Shown here piece by piece: positions 42,241 to 51,362 of a DNA stretch of 64,000 nucleotides. A program made the translations under genes and the position numbers. Numbering within the stretch: the first letter of the stretch is position 1; each line of letters starts with the position of its first letter. Under the pieces are notes generated by a model that had not been told where the DNA came from, did not search any database, and saw only the letters and a program-made list of their open reading frames with translations. This DNA comes from GCA-2731375 sp964344935 (GTDB lineage: Bacteria > Pseudomonadota > Alphaproteobacteria > GCA-2731375). The stretch lies in NCBI GenBank assembly GCA_964344935.1, contig CAYFPL010000006.1, forward strand, positions 186,001 through 250,000, given 5' to 3'.

Positions 42241-44841
42241 TTACGCCGCTTCGACCAATCGATCATTGATGGTCAGGCCGCCGTCGGCGGCGGAGACGTT
42301 GATGGTCTCGCCGTCGGCGATGGTGCCTTCCAGGATCATCCCCGCCAGGGGGTTTTGCAGTTGCCGCTGGATCACCCGTTTCAAGGGCCGCGCGCCGTAA
42401 ACCGGATCATAGCCGGCCTTGGCCAGCCAGTCGCGGGCCTGGCTATCCAGGTACAGCTCCAACTGCCGGTCGGCGAGCAGGGCTGTAAGATGGCGCAGCT
42501 GGATGTCCACGATGCCGCCCATGTGTTCCCGGGCCAGGCGGTGGAACAGGATGATCTCGTCCAGCCGGTTGAGAAACTCCGGCCTGAAATGCGCTTGCAC
42601 CATAGCCATGACTTCCCCGCGGGCGGCGTCCGAATCCTCGCCCTCGTCCAGGGCGGCAAGGAATTCCGCACCCAGGTTCGAGGTCAGAACAATGATGGTG
42701 TTCGTGAAATCCACCGTGCGCCCCTGGCCGTCGGTCATGCGACCGTCGTCGAGCACCTGTAGCAACACATTGAAGACGTCCTGATGGGCCTTTTCCACTT
42801 CATCGAACAGGACAACCTGATAGGGCCGCCTGCGCACCGCCTCGGTCAAGGCGCCGCCTTCGTCATAACCCACATAGCCGGGTGGCGCCCCGATCAGACG
42901 CGCGACGGCATGCTTTTCCATGTACTCCGACATATCGATGCGGGTCATGGCCGCTTCATCATCGAAGAGGAACTCAGCCAAGGCCTTGCAAAGCTCGGTC
43001 TTGCCTACACCAGTGGGGCCGAGGAAGAGGAAGGAACCGATGGGCCTGGAAGGATCCTGCAGGCCGGCCCGGGCCCGGCGCACGGCGTTGGAGACCGCGG
43101 ATAGCGCCTCTTCCTGCCCAATAACCCGATCACCCAGGCGCGTTTCCATGGCCATGAGCTTGTCCCGCTCGCCAGCCAGCATCTTTTCGACAGGAATGCC
43201 GGTCCAGCGGGCAACGACTGCAGCAATGTCTTCTTCGCCCACCACTTCGCGCAGCATGTGAGCCGCTCCATTCGCACCAACCGCCTCGGCTTCGGCAATG
43301 CGCTTGGTCAAATCGGGGATCACGCCGTAGGTCAGCTCAGAAGCGCGTCCCAGATCACCCTGCCGCTGGGCGGCGTCGGCCTCCATGCGGGCATGGTCTA
43401 ATTGCTCTTTTAGAACCTGGGCTTCGCTGAGTTTCTCCTTTTCCCCCTGCCAGGAAGCGGTCAGAGCAGCGGAGCGCTCCTCCAACTCGGCCAGTTCGCT
43501 TTCCAGCTTCTCCAACCGCTCGCGAGAGGCGTCATCATCTTCCTTGCGTAGCGCTTCGCGCTCGATCTTCATCTGGATGATGCGCCGGTCCAGCTCGTCA
43601 ATCTCTTCCGGCTTCGAATCCACCTCCATGCGGATCCGGCTGGCGGCCTCATCCATCAGATCGATGGCTTTGTCGGGCAGGAATCGATCGGAAATATAGC
43701 GGTTCGACAGGGTCGCAGCCGCCACCAGAGCGCCATCGGAAATGCGCACACCATGGTGAAGCTCATATTTCTCGTTCAGGCCGCGCAGGATCGAAATGGT
43801 ATCCTCCACTGTGGGCTCGAGCACCATGACCGGCTGGAAGCGCCGCGCCAGGGCGGCGTCCTTTTCGATATGTTTGCGGTATTCATCCAACGTGGTGGCC
43901 CCGACGCAGTGCAATTCGCCCCGTGCCAAGGCTGGTTTCAACAGATTCGAGGCATCCATACTGCCTTCCGCCGCGCCGGCGCCGACGAGAGTATGCAGTT
44001 CGTCGATGAACAGCACGATCTCGCCGGAAGCGGCCTCGATCTCAGAGAGGACCGCCTTCAAGCGTTCCTCGAATTCGCCGCGAAACTTGGCGCCCGCGAT
44101 CAAAGCGCCAAGGTCCAATACCAGAAGGCTTTTATTCTGCAAGCTCTCGGGCACGTCGCCGTTCATGATGCGGATGGCCAGACCCTCCACTATGGCGGTC
44201 TTGCCAACACCTGGCTCGCCGATCAGCACCGGATTGTTCTTGGTCCGGCGCGAAAGCACTTGCACCGTGCGGCGGATTTCCTCGTCCCGGCCGATCACCG
44301 GGTCCAGCTTGCCTTCGCGAGCCGCCTCGGTCAGGTCGCGGGCATACTTTTTCAGGGCGTCATAGGCATTCTCGGCCGTGGCGCTATCCGCCGTTCGGCC
44401 CTTGCGCAAGTCGTTGATGGCGCTGTTGAGGTTCTGCGGCGTCACGCCTGCTTTTTCCAACGCGGCAGCCGCCGGCGTCGATGTCGCCAAGGCCAGGGCC
44501 AAAAGCAGCCGTTCCGCAGTCACATAACTATCGCCTGCCTTTTCAGCGATCTGTTCTGCGGAGTCGAACAGGCGGCCCATTTCTGGCGCCATGTAGAGCT
44601 GGCCAGCGCCACTGCCCTCGACCTTGGGCAGTTTCGCGAGGGCCTCGTCATTCGCCCGTCTGGCGGCGGAGGGGTCGCCCCCCGCAGCGGCGATCAAACC
44701 GGCGGCCATACCCTCTTCGTCGTCGAGCAGGACCTTGAGCAGATGCTGGGGGCTAAATTGCTGGTGGCCTGAACGCTGGGCCAAGGTCTGGGCGGTTTGT
44801 ACGAAACCGCGGCTGCGCTCCGTGTACTTTTCGAATTCCAT
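42241..44841 (-). CDS. clpB: ATP-dependent disaggregase ClpB
   Basis: This is the 866-residue Hsp100 disaggregase that works with DnaK to rescue aggregated proteins. The N-terminal double Clp_N domain (residues ~1-150, starting SRGFVQTAQTLAQRSGHQQFSPQHLLKVLL) is followed by NBD1 with GEPGVGKT, the long middle coiled coil (about residues 405-525, with EELDRRIIQMKIEREAL) and NBD2 with GPTGVGKT and the sensor region TSNLGAEF. It is full length for the family. An AAGGGA ribosome binding site precedes the ATG. Heat-shock regulation is plausible, as a candidate promoter lies upstream. The higBA genes follow its stop immediately. Confidence 0.97.
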   Translation of the reverse strand: MEFEKYTERSRGFVQTAQTLAQRSGHQQFSPQHLLKVLLDDEEGMAAGLIAAAGGDPSAARRANDEALAKLPKVEGSGAGQLYMAPEMGRLFDSAEQIAEKAGDSYVTAERLLLALALATSTPAAAALEKAGVTPQNLNSAINDLRKGRTADSATAENAYDALKKYARDLTEAAREGKLDPVIGRDEEIRRTVQVLSRRTKNNPVLIGEPGVGKTAIVEGLAIRIMNGDVPESLQNKSLLVLDLGALIAGAKFRGEFEERLKAVLSEIEAASGEIVLFIDELHTLVGAGAAEGSMDASNLLKPALARGELHCVGATTLDEYRKHIEKDAALARRFQPVMVLEPTVEDTISILRGLNEKYELHHGVRISDGALVAAATLSNRYISDRFLPDKAIDLMDEAASRIRMEVDSKPEEIDELDRRIIQMKIEREALRKEDDDASRERLEKLESELAELEERSAALTASWQGEKEKLSEAQVLKEQLDHARMEADAAQRQGDLGRASELTYGVIPDLTKRIAEAEAVGANGAAHMLREVVGEEDIAAVVARWTGIPVEKMLAGERDKLMAMETRLGDRVIGQEEALSAVSNAVRRARAGLQDPSRPIGSFLFLGPTGVGKTELCKALAEFLFDDEAAMTRIDMSEYMEKHAVARLIGAPPGYVGYDEGGALTEAVRRRPYQVVLFDEVEKAHQDVFNVLLQVLDDGRMTDGQGRTVDFTNTIIVLTSNLGAEFLAALDEGEDSDAARGEVMAMVQAHFRPEFLNRLDEIILFHRLAREHMGGIVDIQLRHLTALLADRQLELYLDSQARDWLAKAGYDPVYGARPLKRVIQRQLQNPLAGMILEGTIADGETINVSAADGGLTINDRLVEAA

Positions 44842-44866
44842 CGTGTTTTCCCTTTAAGCACGCCTG

Positions 44867-44896
44867 ATACAACCCTAAAACAGGGCTTGTTATCAA
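44867..44896 (-). promoter_or_regulatory. Candidate clpB promoter (possibly heat-shock type)
   Basis: On the minus strand TTGATA (44896-44891) and TTGTAT (44872-44867) are spaced 18 bases apart, about 25 bases before the clpB ATG. The spacer holds a CCCT-GTTTT-AGGG inverted repeat. The location suits the clpB promoter, and a RpoH-type element would be expected there, but the match to any consensus is only partial. Confidence 0.35.
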
Positions 44897-45035
44897 CGCC
44901 TTGCACTCTCCATCTTGCAGTTGCCGCCCGGTCCTTCTATGAAGCAACCACGGCAACTCATAACATACCCTGAATATGGTGTTGCCCAAGCGCAACACAA
45001 GCCTTTTGCCAAGATCCGTACCAACCGAGACCGCC

Positions 45036-45794
45036 ATGAGCCGTATCGCGCAGATTTTCCGTTACCCGGTCAAGGGATTGAGTCCCGAGCCCTTGGCCCG
45101 GGCTGAGGTTAGCCCGGGCCGCTGTATCCCCCTGGACCGCGCCTTTGCCCTGGCCCACGGATCAACCCAGTTCGACACGGCGAACCCCAAATTTCTGCCC
45201 AAAACGAAGTTCCTGATGCTGGCCCGCAATGAAAGGCTGGCTGCCCTACGTTGTCGATATATCGAAGACAGCCAGGAACTGGTGATCGAACGGGAAGGCA
45301 AGCAAGTGGCACGCGGCCGGCTCGACACGCCGGTCGGCCGGCAGATGATCGAACAGTTCTTCGCCGCTTATATGGCGGACGAGGTGCGCGGCAGCCCTAA
45401 GTTGCTGCGCGCCAGGGGGCATACATTCTCTGACGTGCCGCGCCACTGCCTCTCGCTGATCAACATTTCATCCCTTCGGGAACTGGAGCGGGTAATGAAG
45501 GTCCCCCTCGATCCCATGCGATTCCGCGCAAACTTGTACTTTGACACTGGCACGCCGTGGGAAGAATTCGACTGGTGCGACAGGCAGTTTCAGATCGGTG
45601 ACGTTGAGGTCCGGGGACTGGCCCGTATCGAACGTTGCGCCGCCACCAACGTCAACCTGGAATCCGCCAGCCGCGACGTAAACATTCCGTTGCAGCTTCA
45701 AAAAGCCTTTGGCCATTCTGACATGGGCATCTATTTGGATGTCGTCTCTGCCGGAACCATCAAGCCCGGCGATACGGTCACACCGCCAGGCTGA
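45036..45794 (+). CDS. MOSC domain-containing protein
   Basis: This is a 252-residue protein of the MOSC (molybdenum cofactor sulfurase C-terminal) family, which binds Moco/sulfur in bacterial YiiM/YcbX-like proteins. It has the MOSC_N-type beta-barrel start IAQIFRYPVKGLSPEPLARAEVSPGRCIPLDRAFALAH and a C-terminal MOSC domain with HCLSLINISSLRELER, FRANLYFDTGTPWEEFDW and RIERCAATNVNLESASRDVNIPLQLQKAFGHSDMGIYLDVV, where the conserved cysteine is in RCAATN. The ATG at 45036 is favoured; an upstream frame has no homology. It diverges from clpB. Confidence 0.9.
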   Translation: MSRIAQIFRYPVKGLSPEPLARAEVSPGRCIPLDRAFALAHGSTQFDTANPKFLPKTKFLMLARNERLAALRCRYIEDSQELVIEREGKQVARGRLDTPVGRQMIEQFFAAYMADEVRGSPKLLRARGHTFSDVPRHCLSLINISSLRELERVMKVPLDPMRFRANLYFDTGTPWEEFDWCDRQFQIGDVEVRGLARIERCAATNVNLESASRDVNIPLQLQKAFGHSDMGIYLDVVSAGTIKPGDTVTPPG

Positions 45795-45832
45795 GGTCAG
45801 GCGGCCATTCGGTTCAGGATCTTGACGAACGC

Positions 45833-46588
45833 CTAACTCGGCTCCACGTCCTCGACCACCGGTGCGGCCGACTCCTCGACATCCGCCGCGACCACTTCCG
45901 TGGCCGCTTCGGGTTCAGGCTGTGCGCGCCGACGCCGGCGCGGCTGTCGGCGGGGAGCGGGTTCGGCGGCCTCTGCGTCGTCGTCCCCTTGGCCGTTGGC
46001 GCCATTGGTATCGCGGGACTTTCGGCCGCTTTCGGACATTGCCGCCAATTCTGCCGGATTCATTGGCGCTTCGCGCGTCTTTTCGTTGTCGCCACCGTTG
46101 GCGTCCAACTCGATCGCAACCGGTTCAACAGCCTCATCCGCAGCAACGTCGGTCCGAATAACCTCGGCCTCCTGGGCATTGTCGGGTGCATCAGACGCGG
46201 CCTCGGCGGCAGCCTCTTCCGTAACGACGGTTTTCTCTTCTTCCGCTGTTGCAGCCGTGGCATCACCATTGGCGTCGTTGCCGCGGCCGCCTCTGTTTTG
46301 TTGTCCACGGCCACGGTTGTCGCGCTGCTCGCCTTCCTGCTGCTTGGTAGCCTGCATGACACGGTAATAGTGTTCGGCGTGCTGATAGTAATTTTCCGCC
46401 GCTATCCGGTCTCCGGACGTCATGGCATCGCGGGCCAGGCTTTGGTATTTCTCAAAAACCGTTGACGCCGTGCCCCGGATTTTCACCTCCGGTCCGTTGC
46501 TGTCATAGCTTCGATTCGGGGAGTTGTTGTATCCCCTGCGACCGCTGGGCCGGCCACGTCCCCTTCTTTGGGGTCCGCTCTGTCTCAT
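45833..46588 (-). CDS. DUF4167 domain-containing protein
   Basis: This is a 251-residue alphaproteobacterial protein. The N terminus (RGRGRPSGRRGYNNSPNRSYDSNGPEVKIRGTASTVFEKYQSLARDAMTSGDRIAAENYYQHAEHYYRVM) is the DUF4167 domain, a short Arg/Gly-rich region followed by a helical hairpin. The rest is acidic low-complexity (Glu/Ala/Val-rich, with a basic RRQPRRRRRAQPE cluster near the end). The function is unknown, but RG-rich tracts suggest RNA binding. The ATG at 46588 is chosen from homology. It lies downstream of prmC across an unusual 358-base gap. Confidence 0.88.
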   Translation of the reverse strand: MRQSGPQRRGRGRPSGRRGYNNSPNRSYDSNGPEVKIRGTASTVFEKYQSLARDAMTSGDRIAAENYYQHAEHYYRVMQATKQQEGEQRDNRGRGQQNRGGRGNDANGDATAATAEEEKTVVTEEAAAEAASDAPDNAQEAEVIRTDVAADEAVEPVAIELDANGGDNEKTREAPMNPAELAAMSESGRKSRDTNGANGQGDDDAEAAEPAPRRQPRRRRRAQPEPEAATEVVAADVEESAAPVVEDVEPS

Positions 46589-46946
46589 AGCACCGTCTTG
46601 AGTTATCTCAACAATCGAACGCCAATTCAGGGTCCCTTTGATCAAACATACCGGCCCGAATTCTCCATGGCGGCGAACTTACCGCTGCCTGACCGCCGAA
46701 TATTCAGCAGCCGGAATATGTGCCGATGCCTTCAATCGAACCAAGACATGCCATCTGCATAAGGATTTTCTGTAACACCGCCCCAACTCCAGGGCCTCAG
46801 ACTTCCGATCTGCAATGCGGGTATGTCTTTATCTTGGGAACCGCCCGTCCAATCACGCCAGATGATCATTCTGATCGCGACGGCCGTTCCTTGCCGTTCG
46901 CGAAGAAAACTAGCCGTTAACGGGGCAAAAAGCCAACACATTTTTT
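46589..46946. other. Intergenic gap between prmC and DUF4167 gene
   Basis: This stretch of 358 bases separates two minus-strand genes that are often near each other. It should hold the DUF4167 promoter and the prmC 3' end. One short open frame with unusual tryptophan content (46732-46869, listed separately) is present. I see no terminator or RNA gene. Confidence 0.5.
46732..46869 (-). CDS. Possible small protein, unrecognised
   Basis: An ATG-started frame of 45 codons on the same strand as prmC, starting MIIWRDWTGGSQDKDIPALQ, ends with the WGGVTENPYADGMSWFD segment and contains five tryptophans. It has no clear ribosome binding site. Nothing is recognised in it. It is listed because it fills an otherwise empty gap and has an unusual composition; it may equally be a chance frame. 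Confidence 0.2.
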   Translation of the reverse strand: MIIWRDWTGGSQDKDIPALQIGSLRPWSWGGVTENPYADGMSWFD

Positions 46947-47822
46947 CTAGCCTCGTGAAATGCTCACACAACGCTCCACCCCGGCGAGATCCCTGTGGAA
47001 GTTTTCGACACGCAATTGAGCCGCTTGAATAATTCCCGACAGGGCTGCAGCCTGATCGTGACCGCACTCGAGAACAGCATGGCCATCCGGCTTCAGCAAT
47101 CGTGCAACATTGGGCGCAAGAGCGCGGTAGCAGTCCAACCCGTCAGCGCCGCCATCCAGGGCCAATACTGGATCGTGCCGGCTCACCTCGGGCTGTAGGG
47201 CAACAATGTCGCCGCTGACGATATAGGGTGGGTTGGCGACGATGAGGTCGAAGGCGCCATGCAAACTCTGCCCCCAGTCACCGACCATAAAGCGCGCCCT
47301 GTTGGAAAGACCCAGGGCCCTGGCGTTTTGCGCCGCCAACCGCGCGGCGGCCGGAGAGATATCTACCCCAAGGCCCCAAGCCCGTGGCCGTTCCTTGAGC
47401 AAAGCCAGCAGCAGGCAACCGGATCCGGTACCGAAGTCGATGATTTGATAGGGGTCATTCAGGGCCGGCAACCGTTCCAGGGCTGTGGCCACCACCGTCT
47501 CGCTGTCGGGACGTGGGTCTAGCACCGCATCGCTAATGGCAAGATCAAGGCTCCAGAACTGCCGTCGGCCCACAAGCCGGGAGACTGGGGCTCGTCCCGC
47601 CCGGGCGGAGATCAAGGCCGCAAACCGATCCGCCTCCCGCGAATCAAGGCAACGATCAGGTTCCCGAATCAGAGTCAGACGGTCGCCGCCAATTACATGC
47701 GCCAGAAGCAGCCCTACATCCTGCATGGGATCTTCAATTTCCGCCGCACGCAGGGCAGCGCCCGCCCTAGCGGCAACCTGACGAAGGGTCAATCCTGGAA
47801 CGATCCCACCGCCATCAGCCAT
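46947..47822 (-). CDS. prmC: Peptide chain release factor N5-glutamine methyltransferase PrmC (HemK)
   Basis: This is a 291-residue enzyme that methylates the GGQ glutamine of release factors, using SAM. The SAM motif IIDFGTGSGCLLLAL (about residue 125) and the N-P-P-Y motif VANPPYIVSGDI (about residue 195) are present. The N-terminal helical domain binding the release factor has the sequence AALRAAEIEDPMQDVGLLLAHVIG. The start overlaps the end of prfA by 8 bases, so it is translated with its own substrate, as in many bacteria. Confidence 0.95.
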   Translation of the reverse strand: MADGGGIVPGLTLRQVAARAGAALRAAEIEDPMQDVGLLLAHVIGGDRLTLIREPDRCLDSREADRFAALISARAGRAPVSRLVGRRQFWSLDLAISDAVLDPRPDSETVVATALERLPALNDPYQIIDFGTGSGCLLLALLKERPRAWGLGVDISPAAARLAAQNARALGLSNRARFMVGDWGQSLHGAFDLIVANPPYIVSGDIVALQPEVSRHDPVLALDGGADGLDCYRALAPNVARLLKPDGHAVLECGHDQAAALSGIIQAAQLRVENFHRDLAGVERCVSISRG

Positions 47823-48894
47823 GAGCTTCCATATCGGCCAATAGACTGGCCTGATGGTCGGCGATTAGGGCATCAACCACTTCGTCCACAGCCTCGCCAC
47901 TCATCATTTTGTCGAGCTTGTAGAGAGTGAGATTGATGCGGTGATCGGTGACGCGGCCTTGGGGAAAATTGTAGGTGCGAATGCGTTCCGATCGGTCGCC
48001 ACTTCCCACCTGCTCTTTCCGGGCCGAGGCGCGCTCCCCCTCTGCCTTTTGTCGTTCCACATCGTACATGCGGGCACGCAGCACCTTCATCGCCTGAGCC
48101 CGGTTCTTGTGCTGGGATTTGTTGTCCTGGCACTGCACCACGATGCCGCTGGGCAGGTGCGTGATACGGATAGCAGAGTCCGTCTTATTCACGTGTTGGC
48201 CGCCGGCTCCCTGGGCCCGGTAGGTATCGACACGCAGATCGGAAGGATCGATGTCCACGTCGATTTCCTCGGCCTCAGGCAAAACCGCGACAGTGGCGGC
48301 TGAGGTATGAATGCGGCCCTGGGATTCAGTTTCCGGAACCCTTTGCACCCGGTGGACGCCGGATTCGAATTTCAGCTTGGCGAAAACCCCCTTGCCGGTG
48401 ACAGAGGCGACCGCATCCTTTATGCCGCCCAGGTCGGATTCGCTGACATCCATCAGTTCGAATTTCCAGCCGCAAATCTCGGCATAGCGCTGATACATGC
48501 GCAGCAAGTCGGCCGCAAACAACGCCGCTTCGTCGCCGCCGGTGCCGGCACGCACCTCCAAGATCGCGTTCTTGGTATCGGCCGCATCTCGGGGCAGCAT
48601 GGCCAATTGCAATTCCCGCTCAAGCTCGGGCAGCCTTTCACGTGCCGCGGCCATCTCCTCCGTCGCCAATTCGCGCATTTCCGGGTCGCTGTCCGGGTCC
48701 GCGACCAAGCCCCCTAGATCGGCAATTTCCACACGTAGGTCACGGACCGCCTGGGCGGTTTTTGCGATTGGCGCCAGTTCGGCATAGTCCTTGGATAGCT
48801 GGACGAAGTCGTCGTTTTCGCCGCCTGCCGCCATCATCGCTTCAAGCTCCGCCAGACGCTTGAGAATGCCGTCGATTTGTTCTTCGCTGATCAT
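47815..48894 (-). CDS. prfA: Peptide chain release factor 1
   Basis: This is RF1, 359 residues, recognising UAA and UAG and hydrolysing peptidyl-tRNA. The catalytic GGQ is in AQGAGGQHVNKTDSAIRI, and the codon-recognition PxT-type sequence lies in the preceding domain (RVQRVPETESQGRIHTSAATVAVLPEA). It starts with an ATG that overlaps the hisS stop by four bases. Length and domain order are normal. UGA is read by RF2, which matters because this window has an in-frame UGA. Confidence 0.97.
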   Translation of the reverse strand: MISEEQIDGILKRLAELEAMMAAGGENDDFVQLSKDYAELAPIAKTAQAVRDLRVEIADLGGLVADPDSDPEMRELATEEMAAARERLPELERELQLAMLPRDAADTKNAILEVRAGTGGDEAALFAADLLRMYQRYAEICGWKFELMDVSESDLGGIKDAVASVTGKGVFAKLKFESGVHRVQRVPETESQGRIHTSAATVAVLPEAEEIDVDIDPSDLRVDTYRAQGAGGQHVNKTDSAIRITHLPSGIVVQCQDNKSQHKNRAQAMKVLRARMYDVERQKAEGERASARKEQVGSGDRSERIRTYNFPQGRVTDHRINLTLYKLDKMMSGEAVDEVVDALIADHQASLLADMEAHG

Positions 48895-50138
48895 TCGGAC
48901 AATGTTCGCAAATGGCCCGCCACGTCGTCCAGGGGCAACTCCTGCTGCCCGCCGTCGTCCAAGTCACGCAAGGTGATGACATTCTTGGCGATTTCATCGT
49001 CACCTAGGATCAATGCGGCCCGGGCATTCAGTTTATTCGCCCGTTTCAGGCGCCGACTCAAATTGCCGCGAAAACCCATATCGACCACGAAGCCACTGCG
49101 CCGCAGCTCTTGGCACAGTTTCAGGCCCAGGCGCGCCGCCGCATCGCCCAATGGGACCAGGGCGATAGGGCGATCTGGCAAAAGCTCATTTTGCGTCAAC
49201 ATGGCGAGACGTTCGATGCCCCCGGCCCAGCCGATCCCCGGGGTTGGTGGTCCGCCAAGCATCTCGATCAGGCCGTCATACCGGCCACCAGCGATAACTG
49301 CGCCTTGGGATCCCAGGGCATCGGTGACGAATTCAAAGGCGGTGTGGGTGTAATAGTCCAGGCCCCGTACTAAGCGCTGGTCCAGACGGTACGCAATGTC
49401 GAGGGTGTCCAGGCCCTCGCAAACAGCGGCGAAGAAATCACTGGACGTTTCATTCAAGTAGTCGATCATCAAGGGCGCGTCGGCGACAAGCCGTTGGTCG
49501 CCTTCGTCCTTGGAATCAAGAATGCGCAACGGATTGCGCGCCAGTCGGTCGACGCTGTCCTCGGACAGATCCGCCTTATGATCGGAAAAATAAGCCACCA
49601 GGGCGTCGCGATAACCTTTGCGGCTCTCGGGATCGCCCAAGGTATTGAGTTGCAGTTCACAGCTCTCCAGGATGCCCAGGTCGTGCAGAATCTCGGCGCC
49701 CAGGGCGATAACCTCTATATCCGCGCCGGGACCTTCAACACCAAGAATTTCGGCATCGATCTGGTGGAACTGGCGTTGCCGGCCTTTCTGTGGACGTTCA
49801 TAGCGAAACGCCGCCCCGTGCGTGAAGAACTTGAGCGGCAGATCCTGCTGCATGCCCCCCGAGATAAAGGCGCGGCAAATTCCGGCGGTGAATTCCGGAC
49901 GCAGAGTGATTTCCTCGCCGCCCCGGTCAGTGAAGGTATACATTTCCTTGCGCACCACGTCCGAGCCTTCACCCATGGTGCGGGCAAACACTGGCGTGAA
50001 CTCGAAAATCGGCACGTCGATGTCGCCGAAACCGAAACGCCGGGCGCAGTCCTGCGCCGTCGCCACCACATGGCTATGGCGTGCTGCCGTCTCGCCGACG
50101 ATGTCGTGGGTGCCGCGTACGGGCTGAACCTTCGCCAT
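48891..50138 (-). CDS. hisS: Histidine-tRNA ligase
   Basis: This is a 415-residue class II aminoacyl-tRNA synthetase. It contains the class II motif 2 region (FKFFTHGAAFRYERPQKGRQRQFHQIDAEILG), the histidine-specific LDQRLVRGLDYYTHTAFEF loop, motif 3 in GIGWAGGIERLAML, and the C-terminal anticodon-binding domain (IALVPLGDAAARLGLKLCQELRRSGFVVDMGF). It is closely packed with ispG upstream (5-base gap) and prfA downstream, in a typical alphaproteobacterial order. Confidence 0.97.
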   Translation of the reverse strand: MAKVQPVRGTHDIVGETAARHSHVVATAQDCARRFGFGDIDVPIFEFTPVFARTMGEGSDVVRKEMYTFTDRGGEEITLRPEFTAGICRAFISGGMQQDLPLKFFTHGAAFRYERPQKGRQRQFHQIDAEILGVEGPGADIEVIALGAEILHDLGILESCELQLNTLGDPESRKGYRDALVAYFSDHKADLSEDSVDRLARNPLRILDSKDEGDQRLVADAPLMIDYLNETSSDFFAAVCEGLDTLDIAYRLDQRLVRGLDYYTHTAFEFVTDALGSQGAVIAGGRYDGLIEMLGGPPTPGIGWAGGIERLAMLTQNELLPDRPIALVPLGDAAARLGLKLCQELRRSGFVVDMGFRGNLSRRLKRANKLNARAALILGDDEIAKNVITLRDLDDGGQQELPLDDVAGHLRTLSE

Positions 50139-50143
50139 AAGCC

Positions 50144-51241
50144 TTACTCCGCCTGAATTTCCGCCACCTTGGCCTCGACCAGTTCCACCACATGGTCGAT
50201 GAAGCCTTCATCGCCGATTTTGTGGTCGGCCACACCACTGAGGTAGACCAAATGGGTGCCGTTGCCGCCGCCCGTGACGCCGATATCTGTCTCTCGCGCC
50301 TCACCCGGCCCATTCACGACACAGCCCATGATTGACAGTGTTAATGGCGTCGAAATGTGCGCCAATCGTTCTTCCAACGCCTCGACAGTCTTGATCACGG
50401 GAAAGGCCTGGCGGGCGCACGAGGGGCAACTAACGATGGAGACACCGCGATGACGCAGGCCGAGGGACTTCAGAATTTCGAAACCGGCGTGCACCTCTTC
50501 CACCGGATCGGCGGAGAGGGAAACCCGGATGGTATCACCGATCCCCGCCCAGAGCAGGCTGCCTAGGCCAATGGCCGACTTGACGGTGCCGCCACGCAGG
50601 CCGCCTGCCTCGGTGATGCCAAGGTGGAGGGGGTAATCGCAGGCCTCCGCCAGAGCGTGGTAGGCGGCAACACAGAGGAATACATCCGAGGCCTTCACCG
50701 AAATCTTGAAGTCTTCGAAATTGTTGTCCTCCAGCAAGCGGGCATGATTGAGGGCGCTCTCAACCATGGCTTCCGGGCAAGGCTCGCCATAGCGTTCCAG
50801 CAGCTCCTTTTCCAAGCTACCTGCGTTGACGCCGATGCGCATGGAACAACCATTGGACCGGGCTGCGGCAATTACCTCGCGTACGCGGCCTTCAGCACCA
50901 ATATTGCCGGGATTGATGCGCAGACAGGCGGCGCCATTTTCCGCCGCCTCCAAGGCACGGCGGTAATGAAAATGGATATCCGCGACGATAGGCACGCTGG
51001 TCTGATCGACAATCTGACGCAGGGCGGCGGAAGAGGCTTCGTCCGGGCAGGACACCCGAACGATATCCGCGCCGGCCTCCTCCAGGGCTTTGACTTGCGC
51101 CACAGTCGCCGCCACGTCGTGCGTGGGCGTCGTCGTCATGGACTGCACGGTGATTGGCGCATCACCGCCAACCGGTACATTTCCAACCATGACCTGGCGG
51201 GACGTCCGCCGGTAAATATCGCGATAGGGTCTTAGGCTCAT
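50144..51241 (-). CDS. ispG: 4-hydroxy-3-methylbut-2-enyl-diphosphate synthase (flavodoxin)
   Basis: This is the 365-residue IspG (GcpE) [4Fe-4S] enzyme of the MEP isoprenoid pathway, making HMBPP from MEcPP. Family landmarks are MVGNVPVGGDAPITVQSMTTTPTHDV near the start, the TIM-barrel blocks VADIHFHYRRALEAAENGAACLRINPGNIG, and the Fe-S cysteines in SCPSCARQAF and GCVVNGPGEARETDIGVTGG. The ATG at 51241 is preferred over an upstream start on homology and a nearby AGGA. Electrons come from flavodoxin or ferredoxin. Confidence 0.97.
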   Translation of the reverse strand: MSLRPYRDIYRRTSRQVMVGNVPVGGDAPITVQSMTTTPTHDVAATVAQVKALEEAGADIVRVSCPDEASSAALRQIVDQTSVPIVADIHFHYRRALEAAENGAACLRINPGNIGAEGRVREVIAAARSNGCSMRIGVNAGSLEKELLERYGEPCPEAMVESALNHARLLEDNNFEDFKISVKASDVFLCVAAYHALAEACDYPLHLGITEAGGLRGGTVKSAIGLGSLLWAGIGDTIRVSLSADPVEEVHAGFEILKSLGLRHRGVSIVSCPSCARQAFPVIKTVEALEERLAHISTPLTLSIMGCVVNGPGEARETDIGVTGGGNGTHLVYLSGVADHKIGDEGFIDHVVELVEAKVAEIQAE

Positions 51242-51362
51242 AACAGGTTCCTGGATAGGAGCTTGGCCACGCCATCGGCAGGGGCAAATCGCTGGATGCA
51301 ATAGCAATTAATGACCGAAAGCGACAGCCCCGACCTACAATGAAAAATTCTTGGCCGGACGG

